Source: Elysia marginata | Taxonomy: Eukaryota > Mollusca > Gastropoda > Plakobranchidae | Assembly: GCA_019649035.1 (NCBI GenBank) | Contig: BMAT01010316.1 | Location: 110,574-143,553 of the forward strand | Length of the DNA: 32,980 bases | Direction: 5' to 3' | Translations under genes and position numbers: made by a program | The notes under the pieces: generated by a model | The model's database searches: none | Told to the model about the DNA's origin: nothing | Seen by the model: only the letters and a program-made list of their open reading frames with translations | In this document: one piece after another, positions 13,001 through 25,000 of the stretch | Layout of the letters: every line of letters starts with the position of its first letter | Numbering within the stretch: the stretch's first letter is position 1

Positions 13001-16000
13001 AATCTGTTCAATCTAAATAAAAGGAGATTAAAAAGCAGATTCAAAACCTATCACTCAGTGAAGCAAGAAAAAAGTACAAAAAAATCTAAATTTACATACA
13101 ACAACGTTTTGGCTTTATTATACTGCCCTCATCAATCCCAATACACAATAAGAGAGCGAGAGAGAGACAGACGGACAGACAGAGAGAGAATGGTAAGGGG
13201 TTGAAACAGAGATAGATAGACAGACAGACAGAAATGGATGGAGAAATAAAACAAAAAGTGGCAGAGGAGGAGGCAGTAAAAATTCTGTTTAGTACATATT
13301 TTCAATGTGGCACACCTCCCAGAACGACCAAAGTTTATTTAAGACAGTCATAATAGTATTATGTGTTGCACATGTGACTGAAGAAGGCAGTAAAAGAAAG
13401 CTGAAACGTTTTTGTGTATAAATTTAGATTGCATTGTTTTTTTTACTTGTTCATGAAGTTGCAGGTTGTAAATCTGCTTTTTTATTACCTTTTAGAGAGA
13501 GAAAGGCAGACAGACAGGTAGAGACAGAGAGAGAACAGTAAGGGGTTGAAACAGAGACAGACAGGCAGACAGAAATGGATGGAGGAACAAAACAAAAGGT
13601 GACAGGTGTTAGATGGTAAAAATTCTGTTTAATACATACTTAATAGTTATGGACAGACCTGTTGAAGTAAGAGAGTACAGTGCTGTGGGATGGCATCAGC
13701 TGCATCTGTGGGTTAAGTTGGAGGAACAACCAGTAGGAGAGGTTCCTGTATACGCTGAATTCATTGTAGGTGAACAGTCTGAAAGAAAAAAAAAGGTAGA
13801 AAATTCAAACATGTAGTTTGGTGTGTTTTTATGTCTTATCTTTGCTGTTCCATATGCAAATATATTTTAAGCAATACACTCACAAAAAATACATAATAAT
13901 AAAAAAAGACATTTTTTTGGAAATACAGTAAAATACTATTAAAACAAAATTCTAGAGACTTACAATAGAATATAATCATTTTGGTTAAGCTTGGGTAATT
14001 ATATGGGGACCAAATTTTTCCATGCATTTTAGTTGAAACATTTTGGATTAAACAGATTCTCATTTTACTTTAAAAAAGCATGAGATGTTTAAAAAATGTT
14101 TGTTTTTTATCTCATTTTTTAAGCTAAAAATCTTCCAGTTGGCCTTCAAGTGCTTTCCCCAACTTTTTTTATTAAACTATTTTGTTATTAGGTTTGGTAC
14201 TTTAACGCCTTTGTGGCCTTGGAATGCTACTGTTGTCCATTTAAATATACTGTTGAATGTATGAAGCAGAATTACTAATACAAGGTAAATGCATGTTTCC
14301 TTTCTTGCAGCTTAGTAATTTAAACAAGACTAATGCCAACTACTAGAGTTAACAACAAAAAAAAGAGTCAATTACTTTGTAATACACAATGCCATTTACA
14401 TGTAAGCATACCTGCTGGACTTGAGTATTTTCTGCAACAACTCACTGCTCATCTCTCTCAACTGAATGTGCATTGACAGCTGAAAGGGGTTTTTAAAAAT
14501 TAGTCTGTAATTTTTAATTAAGGGGACAGCAATTTAAAAAGAATAAAACATAATTAAAGTAAAGTGTTCCCATACTTGATGAAAATCATTCAAAATATCA
14601 GGGAACAAGGGATCTTTCCTTTTTTTATTGACACACAGCACATGAAATAGTTTGCTATTGCTTTCCTCCCAAGTTTTACTTTTGCCGAGTCTCAAGAGAC
14701 CACACTATCCATTAAGCTCTGGGTGAGCACAAGCAAACAAGTGAACAATCAAACCTAGGACCTTTCAATTACCCTTCAGCCGCCCTCCTGAATGAGACAT
14801 TGCTCACCCATAAAAAAAATCATACCAATTTATTTTTTCACTTTTGGGAACATGATTTTATAGCGTTAAATAAATTTCAGTAATGAAAGTATTTTCTAAA
14901 ATGTAATTTAACAGCTGTAGTTACAGTATGATCTATAATTACTAACAGCAGGAGTAGGTGAGAAACTATAGATATAATGAGAGATTCCAACGTCTCTTTT
15001 CTCTTCATTTGGGTCTTACAAGTCTTTTTTTTTTAATTGCAAGAACCATATCATCCATATCGGTAGAAAAAAAACAACAATAAAAAATAACAAAAGATTT
15101 AAAAAGTGTTAAAAAACACTCCTATCGAAACATCTCAAGCTTGTCCATGTGCTGCAAATACACTTTTCTCACACCTACTCTCAATGATTTAAGAATCTTA
15201 GAGAATCTTAGAGAACGTGGTTCGCTCCCTATTCCATGCTGGCCCAAAGATCAGAGGTAGAATTTAGTGTTTCAGAGCATTTATAGGGTTGTAAATGGCT
15301 GATGAAAAAAAAGCTGAACAAGGCGTGAGACTCTTATTGTTTGGAATCAATAGAACTATAAAGTAACAATAGGCAACGGCAATTCTCTAAAAGGTTTAGT
15401 TATGGGAGCAGGAGTTGTACTCTTGATTAAGTTTAAGATTGAAAAATGTTACTTGCAAGCAGGTATTGAATTACTGATTAAATTTTCGTTTAAAAAATTG
15501 AGCAGAAAGCCCAAATTTGACGACAAAAATGCTGAAATCGCTTAAATCTGAAAGATTTACATCCCTGTTTTATTCACTTTTTAATAAAGTTTGTTTGGTA
15601 TTAACGAAAATGCCTGCTATTATAGGGTTCCTCGAAAAAACAGGAGTTCTTGTAATTACTGAGGTCTACTGTAATATCTCACTCACATTGAGCCCATGCA
15701 AGAGATAGACTTGTTTAAATGTTAAGCGTATTATTGGTTAATTTCTTTCAAAAGGAGTGATTGAAAGAAGCAATATTATTCTCATACATCAAGTTTCCCT
15801 TCTGTGTGATATTGCAAACAGGATTTTTCGGCCAACAGATCAGACCTTGTTTAGATTTCAAAGGTGAGATGGAAACTTAACAAAATAATAAACCAAACAT
15901 GAAAAACAATTGCACCAAGAAATAAGAAACTTTGAAATGGTAACTGGTCTCATCTCTATATTATCAAAGAATATAAATTTCAAAATTTTAATCCTCAATC

Positions 16001-19000
16001 ATGTCAAATAAAATGTTGCAAAAAAAAGGTGGAATCATCATTTTTTTAATTGGCTGTGAAATACCTCTGGAATAAGATTCAACTCCAACCAGCGTTCACA
16101 GGCAAGAACTACATGCTCTTGATGGTACTGTGGAAAAAGTCAAGAGAATTGAAAAAGGGATCTTTTTTTTTATAGTTGCATGTGATGTGCATTATTACTG
16201 AGGTATTTAAATTGTTACCATACATAGGGAGATTAAATTTTGAGGTTATTATTTCTATTTCAAAGCAGAGAGAAAGAGAGAGAGAGAGAGGCTATCACAA
16301 ACTCATATCAAGCAAACAGATGAGATTTACGACTAAATAAGGTATAGATATTGTACTTCCCAATTTTTCATATTGCTTCACATGTTGAAAAAATTCCGAA
16401 AGGCACAATGACCAACAGATAGAACATGCAGTTTTTTTCTTTTTCTATTTTTAATATTCCAGTCCCTACACTAATTCACTTACTTTAGAAGCGGCAAGAT
16501 GATATTGGCAAACTGTCCTGTAGTTAATAGACTTGAGCATAATTGTTCCACACCTGGTTGCCAAACAAAAAAATATAATCATAAACTAGTAAATTATTCA
16601 TCAAATCTGCCATATTTAGATAAAGTTCAGCAATAAAACAGAAGCCACTAACTTGGTTTGAGCACTGCAATCTTATAAACATGTAATAAAATTCTTGGGC
16701 AAACAATTTTGACTAAACTACTATCAGGGAGTTAAGAATTTTTTTAAAAATTTGCGAGGCATATTTTTTACCCTTCCATGAGCTGCTTAAAACCAAGGGC
16801 TGCAGCTGCTGCCAGTACACCAGCAACATCACTGAGGTCCACGTCCAGATCATCGTGGTATAGGTTACCTAGGGCAATGGCCATTGCTGGAAGTAGAGAA
16901 TTGATAACTATGAAAATAATATTAGGTATCAAAGAGGTAAGATAAAGGGTGGTATATAGTTGCTGGTTACTTAAATGTTGTAATAATAGACCAGATATGA
17001 TGTTCAGACAATTCAAATGAATCAGACTTGCAATAATTTTTGGTTGTGAGCAGGTACTTTTTGTAACTGCATTCTTCTCAACTATGAAATTAAAAGAAAA
17101 ACTGCTTTAAATCATCATAGTTTTCTGAAACAGTGATACATTTCTTTCACCTAAATAGGGAGAAAAAAAGGATGTCTCCAGACCAGTCTGGATGAGAGAG
17201 ATGTCAGAATTTTTAAAAAACACTTTCTTGGTGCACATTTTCCTCTTTTTTTTTTCTTTATAAATTCAAAGAAATAATATCTTTCCACCAAGTTTTGATA
17301 AGTGCATGCAACCTTTGAATGTTTAAAAACTTAGAAAAATGTATCATTCCATGTATCAACGCATTGGAATGGGAAAATTGCAACAACTGGCTCGTTTTAA
17401 GAGTATTTTGCTTTCAAAAACTCACATTTCTGCACCTGGCTTTATAACTTGTTGTAAGATATACAGTTCAGAATGCTAGACTAAAAGTGCCAAACAAACA
17501 TTTGGTCCTAATTCTTATGGTCATAAAATTGAAATAAAAGAGTTTTAAAATTTTCTTAAGTTGTAGCAGAAATAAAAGAAACCAATAACAAAAAGGTTTG
17601 GAAGATTCAAACTTTAAATTTAAAATTTATATAAACATCAGTTCAAATTCAAGGTTTTTTATGCTATGAAATATAGTGCTCCACTTACATCAGATTATAA
17701 ACAATTTTTACAAGACAAATAAGACCGGTGACAAAGTTTAAAAAAGTAAAGTCTGAGTCAGTGTCTGTACCTCTCTGTGTAACAAGAGGATCATCAATGT
17801 GTAGGTGTATCACAGACAGGCTTCCCACCCTTTTCTCAGAGATGTGTGCTGGGTGGTCCAGGCTTTTAGCTTGATCGTCATCATCTGTAGGTTCCACAGT
17901 CATGGGTTTCAGGTTTGATTCCTTATACTCGTTACTAGGCAGTTGGAATAATACAATATGGGATTAGTGACAAAAATATAGAAGAGACAATGTAAAACAA
18001 ATAGCAGGTATTTTCTTTTTTTCTTTGAAGTGGGTAAAAGTCTGAAATAGCAAATGAAAGAATGATACCATTTATGCTGAATGCTGAAACATACTCAAAC
18101 AAACAGTTTTTGCTTCCTGTTTGTGCATTAAAGACTTTAAGACACTGGGAGAAGATCACCTTGAGTACCCGAATAAGATACTTTCCTTTTTAAATCAGCA
18201 AAAAACAGTCTATCCTTCTTTCTTCAAGAGATTCATATTTCTTAACATATTTCTGACTATCAAATGGCACTACTAACCATTTTTCTTTTAAATCTTCACT
18301 TTTTTTAAACAAACAAGTCAAATAAAGCATAAACAGAAAATGAACTTTGATTCAATAACTCTCTTAACCCTTAGTACACAGGGCCCCACCTCATGTGGCG
18401 TTTAAATAGTACCAAAATGCTGGTGTGCCACTTCATGGGGCAGAGCTAAACCCCCAGTAAAGTACTGACATTACAAATGTAATCCAGTCTAAATTAATTC
18501 TCATATTTACTATAGGTATTCTTGGTGCAACCTCTTGTGGCGTTTAAATAGTGCCATATCATATGGCGGAGCCACACCCATTGGATTACATTTTTTCTCT
18601 CAAAATAGCTAGGTAAAAACATAATCTTCACCACCATATGCTATGAGTAAGCAAATGAAAATTTAGAGATGATGTATTTCTTGTGTTGAAATTATTATAA
18701 ATTTTACTGATGAGTGACATGCTGAACATTTACAAATGAAAAGGTGGTGCAGGATTTTTCCACCATTCTTGGGCCAAAAATATAAAAAAAGAATGTTTTT
18801 CACTTGTCTAGCTTGAAATTCAAATACTTCCTATCTGAATAATAAAAATTACCTTTCTTGTCACTTAACCTGCAGCTCTGACAAATTTTCTTGCTAATAA
18901 ATTGTTATTCAGGAGATTTTGTCTGAATGCCATCAACTTGTGAACTCACCTATAGAAGTTGCTCTTGATTATGTAATTGTCAAGCGTTTCAGAAACCGGA

Positions 19001-22000
19001 CTACGAAAATACTTTTGAGCCTTTGGGTCTTCAGATATTTTCAGCAGCTGTGTTAGCTCCTCAGATTTCTGAAGAAATGGGCGGTGAAGTTCCCAGTCCA
19101 TGCCAAGGGCTTTGAGCAAAACATCTGAAAACATACAGGGTAAGAGTATGTCACTGTTTTAGGGCACTGGATTAATTCAAAAGATTTAAAAAGCTAAAGA
19201 TAATTTAGGGTCAACAAGAATTCATGACACTGAGCAGTTTAAAATTGTGGAAAAGTGTTTGCACTGGTGTCATAAACTAGGTTTATCTTTTTTTTTTCCA
19301 AGTTGATTTAAAGAGTATGTGAGCAGGGTTCCCACAAACTAAGAGTTGAAAAAAATGGCATTCTTTATAACACAGCTCAATATTCACGAAATTTTTCATT
19401 GGAAGTTTATGATGCATTTCATCATATACACATTTAAATGTTTTAGAAAATGCCTAAAAGTGAGGAATATAGCTTCAAGACTGATTTGTGAAATGTTCAA
19501 AGTTTGTTTTCCTTTATTTATCCAAAGAAACAATAAAAACTCTATCATCCTAATCTTCCAAATCTGACAACTCAGTGTTAAACAGAGATATCTAAAAAAC
19601 TTCTTCATTGAATATACTGAAAACTTCTCTCATATAAAGGAAATAATTTTGAGAAAGAAATTAACTCTTATGGTGTGATGAAGCAGCAGTAACTGTGTTA
19701 AAATCAGGATAAGATGATTTAAAAAGAGGTGTAAAATCAATTAAAAAGGATACATAGGTGTAGTACTAGTAGTGTAAATGTTAAAAAATTATAAATAGAT
19801 AAGACTGATAAGAATGAATTTGTTTTTGCTTTATAAACTTACTTTATGTTAGTTAATGTCTGTTAATAAAAATGCTTTTTGTCATATAAAAGAAAGAAGT
19901 ATTATTTCTTAATCTTCAAAACTTTGACAATGTGATAGACCTAATCTTTGTGGTAATTGAGATTTTCATGAAAAGAAGTAAATGATTCTTCTTAAAACTT
20001 AGTCATGAAAAAGAAAGACACAATAGACATCCTTAAAAAAATTATGCTTTAGCTAAATTTGAAATGAAGCTATAGGCCTATGCTACCTTGTGCAAGGTAT
20101 GATATATTCCATGTTAGTGGTTTTTATGAGATACATGAAAGAAATTTAACTTCTTCTCTAATCAAAGAAAAATGAAAAGATAAGGTCTGATTTGAAAAAA
20201 AATTCAACAACTTTAAAAACTCTGATCTTAGTGATATATAATATATACATGCACAGTTGACTATAATTGGCTGGTCATCTTCAATAATTTGAAATAGTTA
20301 AAGTCTTTAAATGTGGAAAATTTAAGACATTTTCAATATTTCAATTGACATAGACAGTAACAGGTACTATAACTTATATCTAGGGACATATAGAAAAAGA
20401 TTTTATAAATAAATCAAACTGTGATAAGTGTCTGACACCGAAGCTCAATCTTTGGAACATATAAAACAGGGGCTAAGAGGCCTATGCACGGAAAGAAACA
20501 ATTTCATCTTATTAGCAGCTTAACCAGCTTTAATCGGTACAGTACACGCTTGGCCGCAATGGTCTGCTAAGATCTTGAAGCACAAAACTTTAAGTGCAAG
20601 TGCAGCACAAATAGGGATATAGGGGTCCCATGGTCGATTTTCAGATTTTTTTATAATACAAAAGTTTATTATTTTCTCAGCACAATGATTCTGACAATGG
20701 TACCAGTTTTTTGTTTCTAAGTGAGTCACCCAAATAAATATTTTTATATAATTTTGAAGATAGGGACTATGTCAAAATGCTATACAAATACCTTATTTCA
20801 ATAGAAAAAACGATGGCTTCAGTACACAGTATAAGCTATCGCCCCTATTATAAACCCTAGCCTGCAGTGTAATAATTTATGAACAGTCCACTTTTTAAGC
20901 TTACAATGTTAACACAAAGGACAAACAGGGTGAAGGCCATTCAAATTCATAGGAATATTTTTCTATAGTCTGACAGCAAGTATACTGCGGGTGGCGACTG
21001 GCGAGGTAACAGAACGCTGCTGGCTGAACTGCACGCACGCATGAGACACAGGAGGGTAGACATACACAGCCGCTTTGCCTAAAACTCCAGGGTTCCTTTT
21101 TTCTTTTCGTTCTGTTTGACTTTCTTTTGTGTTTTTCTCAAAATGTCATTTTTTCATATACATCATTGTATATCTCCAAAAGTTCTTGAGCAATTCACTT
21201 CAGACTTTGCATATAACTTGCCAATGCATTCTCTATTTTGTCAGAAGCTTTTTTGATGTTTTTGTTTGTTTTTGTTTAACAAATGTGTTTGTTGAAAAAA
21301 AAGTACTTTTTGGCACTTTTGTCCTTAAGCAAACTCAAACAATTTATAAAAATTCTAAAAAAAGCAGCTACGAAAAAATGCTTCTGATAAAATGACTGAA
21401 TTGACTGCAATGAATGATTGCTTTTTACAGAATGCAAATCTGTTGCTTAGATTTTGACTAATAAACGCCTCAAGTTTACTACTTTTATCTAATATGGCGG
21501 CTAAAACAATCAGTTTCCATGGCAACCAAACATTGGAAAAGACTAAAAAAACGTTTTTTTTTAAATGATTTTTGTCTCACAAACATTATTTTGAAATACA
21601 AAAATTAGCTCTTTTTCCAAAAAAAAAATGCATATGGCTGCCGCACTGGCCCCTAAGTAACTTTACACAGTCTCTGATTATATTCAACATTACACTTTTG
21701 CATTTCACTAAAATGTTATTGATTTGCAGTATGATAAGCGTGTATGAATAGCTGTATTAAAATTATTTTGATGCCATTGATTTTACAAAATATTTTTTTT
21801 TTAATTTAAGTAAATGGATGAGCCACGTAATAAAGAAAGATGTATATAGGAACAATAAAACATCAAAACTAAAGCTATTCAAGTAAAAACAATGACATTA
21901 AATTACAATAAATGTGAGAAAAAAGCAAGCAAAATAAATAAATCACAATATTGAGTGCTCTTACATATTTTACTACTCTTTAAATATTTTGATCACAAAA

Positions 22001-25000
22001 AAGTGCAGTAATTTAGTGATAGCAGCCTGAAAAAAATGTTTTTAAAAAACCTTAACCCTCAGCAAGTAAAATACACAGTTCATTATTACGATGTTAGGCC
22101 TTTGGTTTGAAACTGTAAATGATTGCTGTATTTACTGAACTTTTATGGAGTGCTTGATTTTTTTTTTTTACAAATCTATTTTGTAAACAATGAATAGACA
22201 TATTGCAACTTCTAGTTAATCAACGAAAAAAAATTATCAAAAGCTTAAAAACCAAATTGAAATAAAGAAGCAACTTTCTTTTTGATAAGAAGAACTGGTT
22301 TTTCAAGAATAGATAGAATTGTGTACTTGACATAGAAAAAGTAAGAAAATCAATTTTTTTAATACCTTGGTACTTCCATCTGAATATTTTAGAGGAATGA
22401 AAACAAAAGTTTAGAAGAAAAAAATTATTAGTTTAAAGCAGGGTCATAAGCAATTATTATCAAAGCTCTTAACCTTAATATTTGAAAATTCTAATTACCT
22501 TCATAGAATTCTTTGTAACAGCACAGAGACATAACTTCCTATATCAGTAAAAAGCCATTCATATAACACTAATGATGACTTCTTAAAGGACATAGAAGCA
22601 ATCAATGATAAGATACTTTTTACATACTCAGGAAAGAAAACCAAAACAAATTATAAAAAAAAATTTAAGGAGAATCTCATCCACACACATCTTACAGACC
22701 AACGAGAATCTAACTCTATATGTCTTGCAACCTATGCAAAATTTCAAGTTCCAAAGCTTGGTTCATATTTTGAACAACACATTTTCTTTACCTCCTACAC
22801 TTTAATTGTTGCATTGTTTTATTCAAATTTTGTTTATTTTTCCACACACTTGTTTGGGATGGTTGCAGGACATATGAGTTTAGGTTTATTAGCTCGGACA
22901 CATGATAAATATTTTCATACAAACAAGAAGAATAATTGAATATTATACATGAATAAAACTTTACAAATTCCCACACAAACTTTGCTGTAAATTTAGATAA
23001 TTTTTATTAATTTGATTTTTCACAGCAAAATGACAATAGAAGCAATACATAGTCAGTATCAGCCAAATACAAGTCAAAAGTTAATTTTCAGGGATTTCCA
23101 TAAGAAAAGAACCATAATTACTCGGTATCAACTGTTTATTTGAAGAAAAAAGAGAAACACACACACACACAAGAGAGGTTGTGAAAACAAGCTTAGCACT
23201 GATTTTTTCTCTTCACCACAAAATCAAATTTTTCTCTAGTCCTTTTTTGCATACTAAGACTGGCAGAATTGGTTAGTAGATTGTTCCAACAGTGAGTGGA
23301 CCTCCACAACTCACAAACTGTATGAGTAAGGCAGTAGATTGGGTTGATATCATGAACAGTCATAAAACTGTTGTTCAAGTTTAAGCTAGGTAATTAAAAA
23401 TAAATAATATTGTCACCTGGCCAAACAATTTCTCATTAGTTTTTCTTTGCAATAAAGGAAACCTTCACAAAGGGTATAATAAGTAAAAGTTGAGACAAAT
23501 ACATACCCATCTTTTTATGAGCTTTTCCTAAAAGTAATTATATGGGCAAGCAAAAAGTTTAAATGTTTAAGAAGCAGTTTCTAAAGTTGAAATTCCCTAA
23601 AGGCAATAATACTGTCTTAAATCAGATGATCATTTTTTTTTAAATTTTTGCTCATTAATCCTAAACTTTCTTCAATCTCTAGACCTCCAATAATTTATGA
23701 TTTCTTTTTATTCATCTTCTCATTACCTCAAAGTTGTCAATACACACACTTGAATTAAAAAAGTAAACGTTAATGGTAAATCACCACATACACGCGTACA
23801 CACTTTGTCACTCATATGTCTTGCGACCAGTCTAAATGAGTGCAATGTTGGAATGTGAACACCAAAAACCGCAGATTTTTTTCCTGTTTTTTTTCCTAGT
23901 TCAAATTTTAATTGTTCCTAATATCGCCACACAAAATTTGGATAATTTCATGCTATGTTTAACATTTGGAAGTCTCAGAAAAATAAAATGTTTTAAACAA
24001 CCGATACACTTTAAAGTGAAAATTATGACATCCAACTCATTTCCACTGGTTGTAAGATATACATGTGCTGTGCCCAGGGTAAATGAATTGGAAGTCGAAA
24101 ATACTTTTCTGTGGGAAATATGCCATATTAAAGTCTATTTTTTCTTTTTTTTTTCTATATCTTTTAAATCAACAAAAGTGTTGATATCTTCCTCAAAATA
24201 TTAGTAATTTTATGAAGTTTTTGACTTTTGGAAGCTTAGAAAAATGTCTTGTTGAAACAGAAAAGCCTTTGAAAATGATAATTACGACATCCGACTCATT
24301 CATTCTTTACGTGACACATAAACTAAACAAATTTGTTTCCTTTTGATGGTTGTCAAGTTTATATATCATATAAAAGGGTTTTTTTTCTCTCCTTAAAATC
24401 ATGTCGTAAAATGATTGTTTATAGTTTCTTTCCTTTCCTTGTCTGCGATACTCAAGATTTATGTGAGGTGAAAACTTGCATGGTGAGTGCTCCAAAAATA
24501 CAAGATCTACAATCAAAGAAAATTGCTGGCTATACCTGGTCCAACAAAACTCATGCTCTTCTTGGAGTGATAGAGAAAGATGTCTTTGGGTGTTTCAGGC
24601 CGAGCACTTTTAGGGACAAACTGCCTCACCGGACCAGCAGGTTCAGGAATACTAGGGTACATTAAACAAGAGTTCAAACAATAGAGAAGCCAATGCAGTT
24701 GTTGTTATTGTTTCGTTTGTCTAAACCAAAGTAAACTCTTCAAAAAGCAATGTCTTAATTTAGAGACAGGTTATTTTTCAATATTTAAATGTGCTGAATT
24801 TCTTGTTATACAGAGAACTTATTTTTTCTAAAAATTATTACCTGAATGAAATACAAGCTCTAGGGTAAATTGGACCTTTATTTGTGAGAGAGGAGACATT
24901 TTATTAAATTGAATGTACCGTAAGCAAAACTAGAAAGGAGGGAGAGAGAATTATAGTTAAGTAATGTCATGCTACGCAAATGATAATGCCATGAAACAAA

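Larger units (their letters stand above)
10978..13658. other. intron 10, with GA-rich arrays and an inverted repeat
   Basis: Non-coding. The lower part has only AT-rich sequence and a T/C-rich run near 11370-11400. From about 12390 to 13640 it is a patchwork of GA microsatellites, direct duplications and an inverted repeat, listed separately. Confidence 0.7.
19125..24535. other. intron 3 (5.4 kb), repeat-bearing
   Basis: The largest intron. It contains a less AT-rich block (about 20515-21110), copies of the ACTCATTTG family (22717, 22846, 23813, 24027, 24286) and a CA run near 23158-23171. No exon was found; exon 3 and exon 4 phases already match directly. Confidence 0.7.

Noticed and set aside
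13613..13816. Plus-strand frame of 67 codons containing WHQLHLWVKLEEQPVG
   Set aside because: It is the antisense of BTBD16 exon 10, whose minus-strand frame has family motifs, splice sites and correct phases.
23836..24204. 122-codon plus-strand frame
   Set aside because: It lies on copies of the dispersed ACTCATTTG repeat family, and other copies do not keep the frame.
24333..24665. 110-codon plus-strand frame
   Set aside because: Shadow of BTBD16 exon 3 on the opposite strand.
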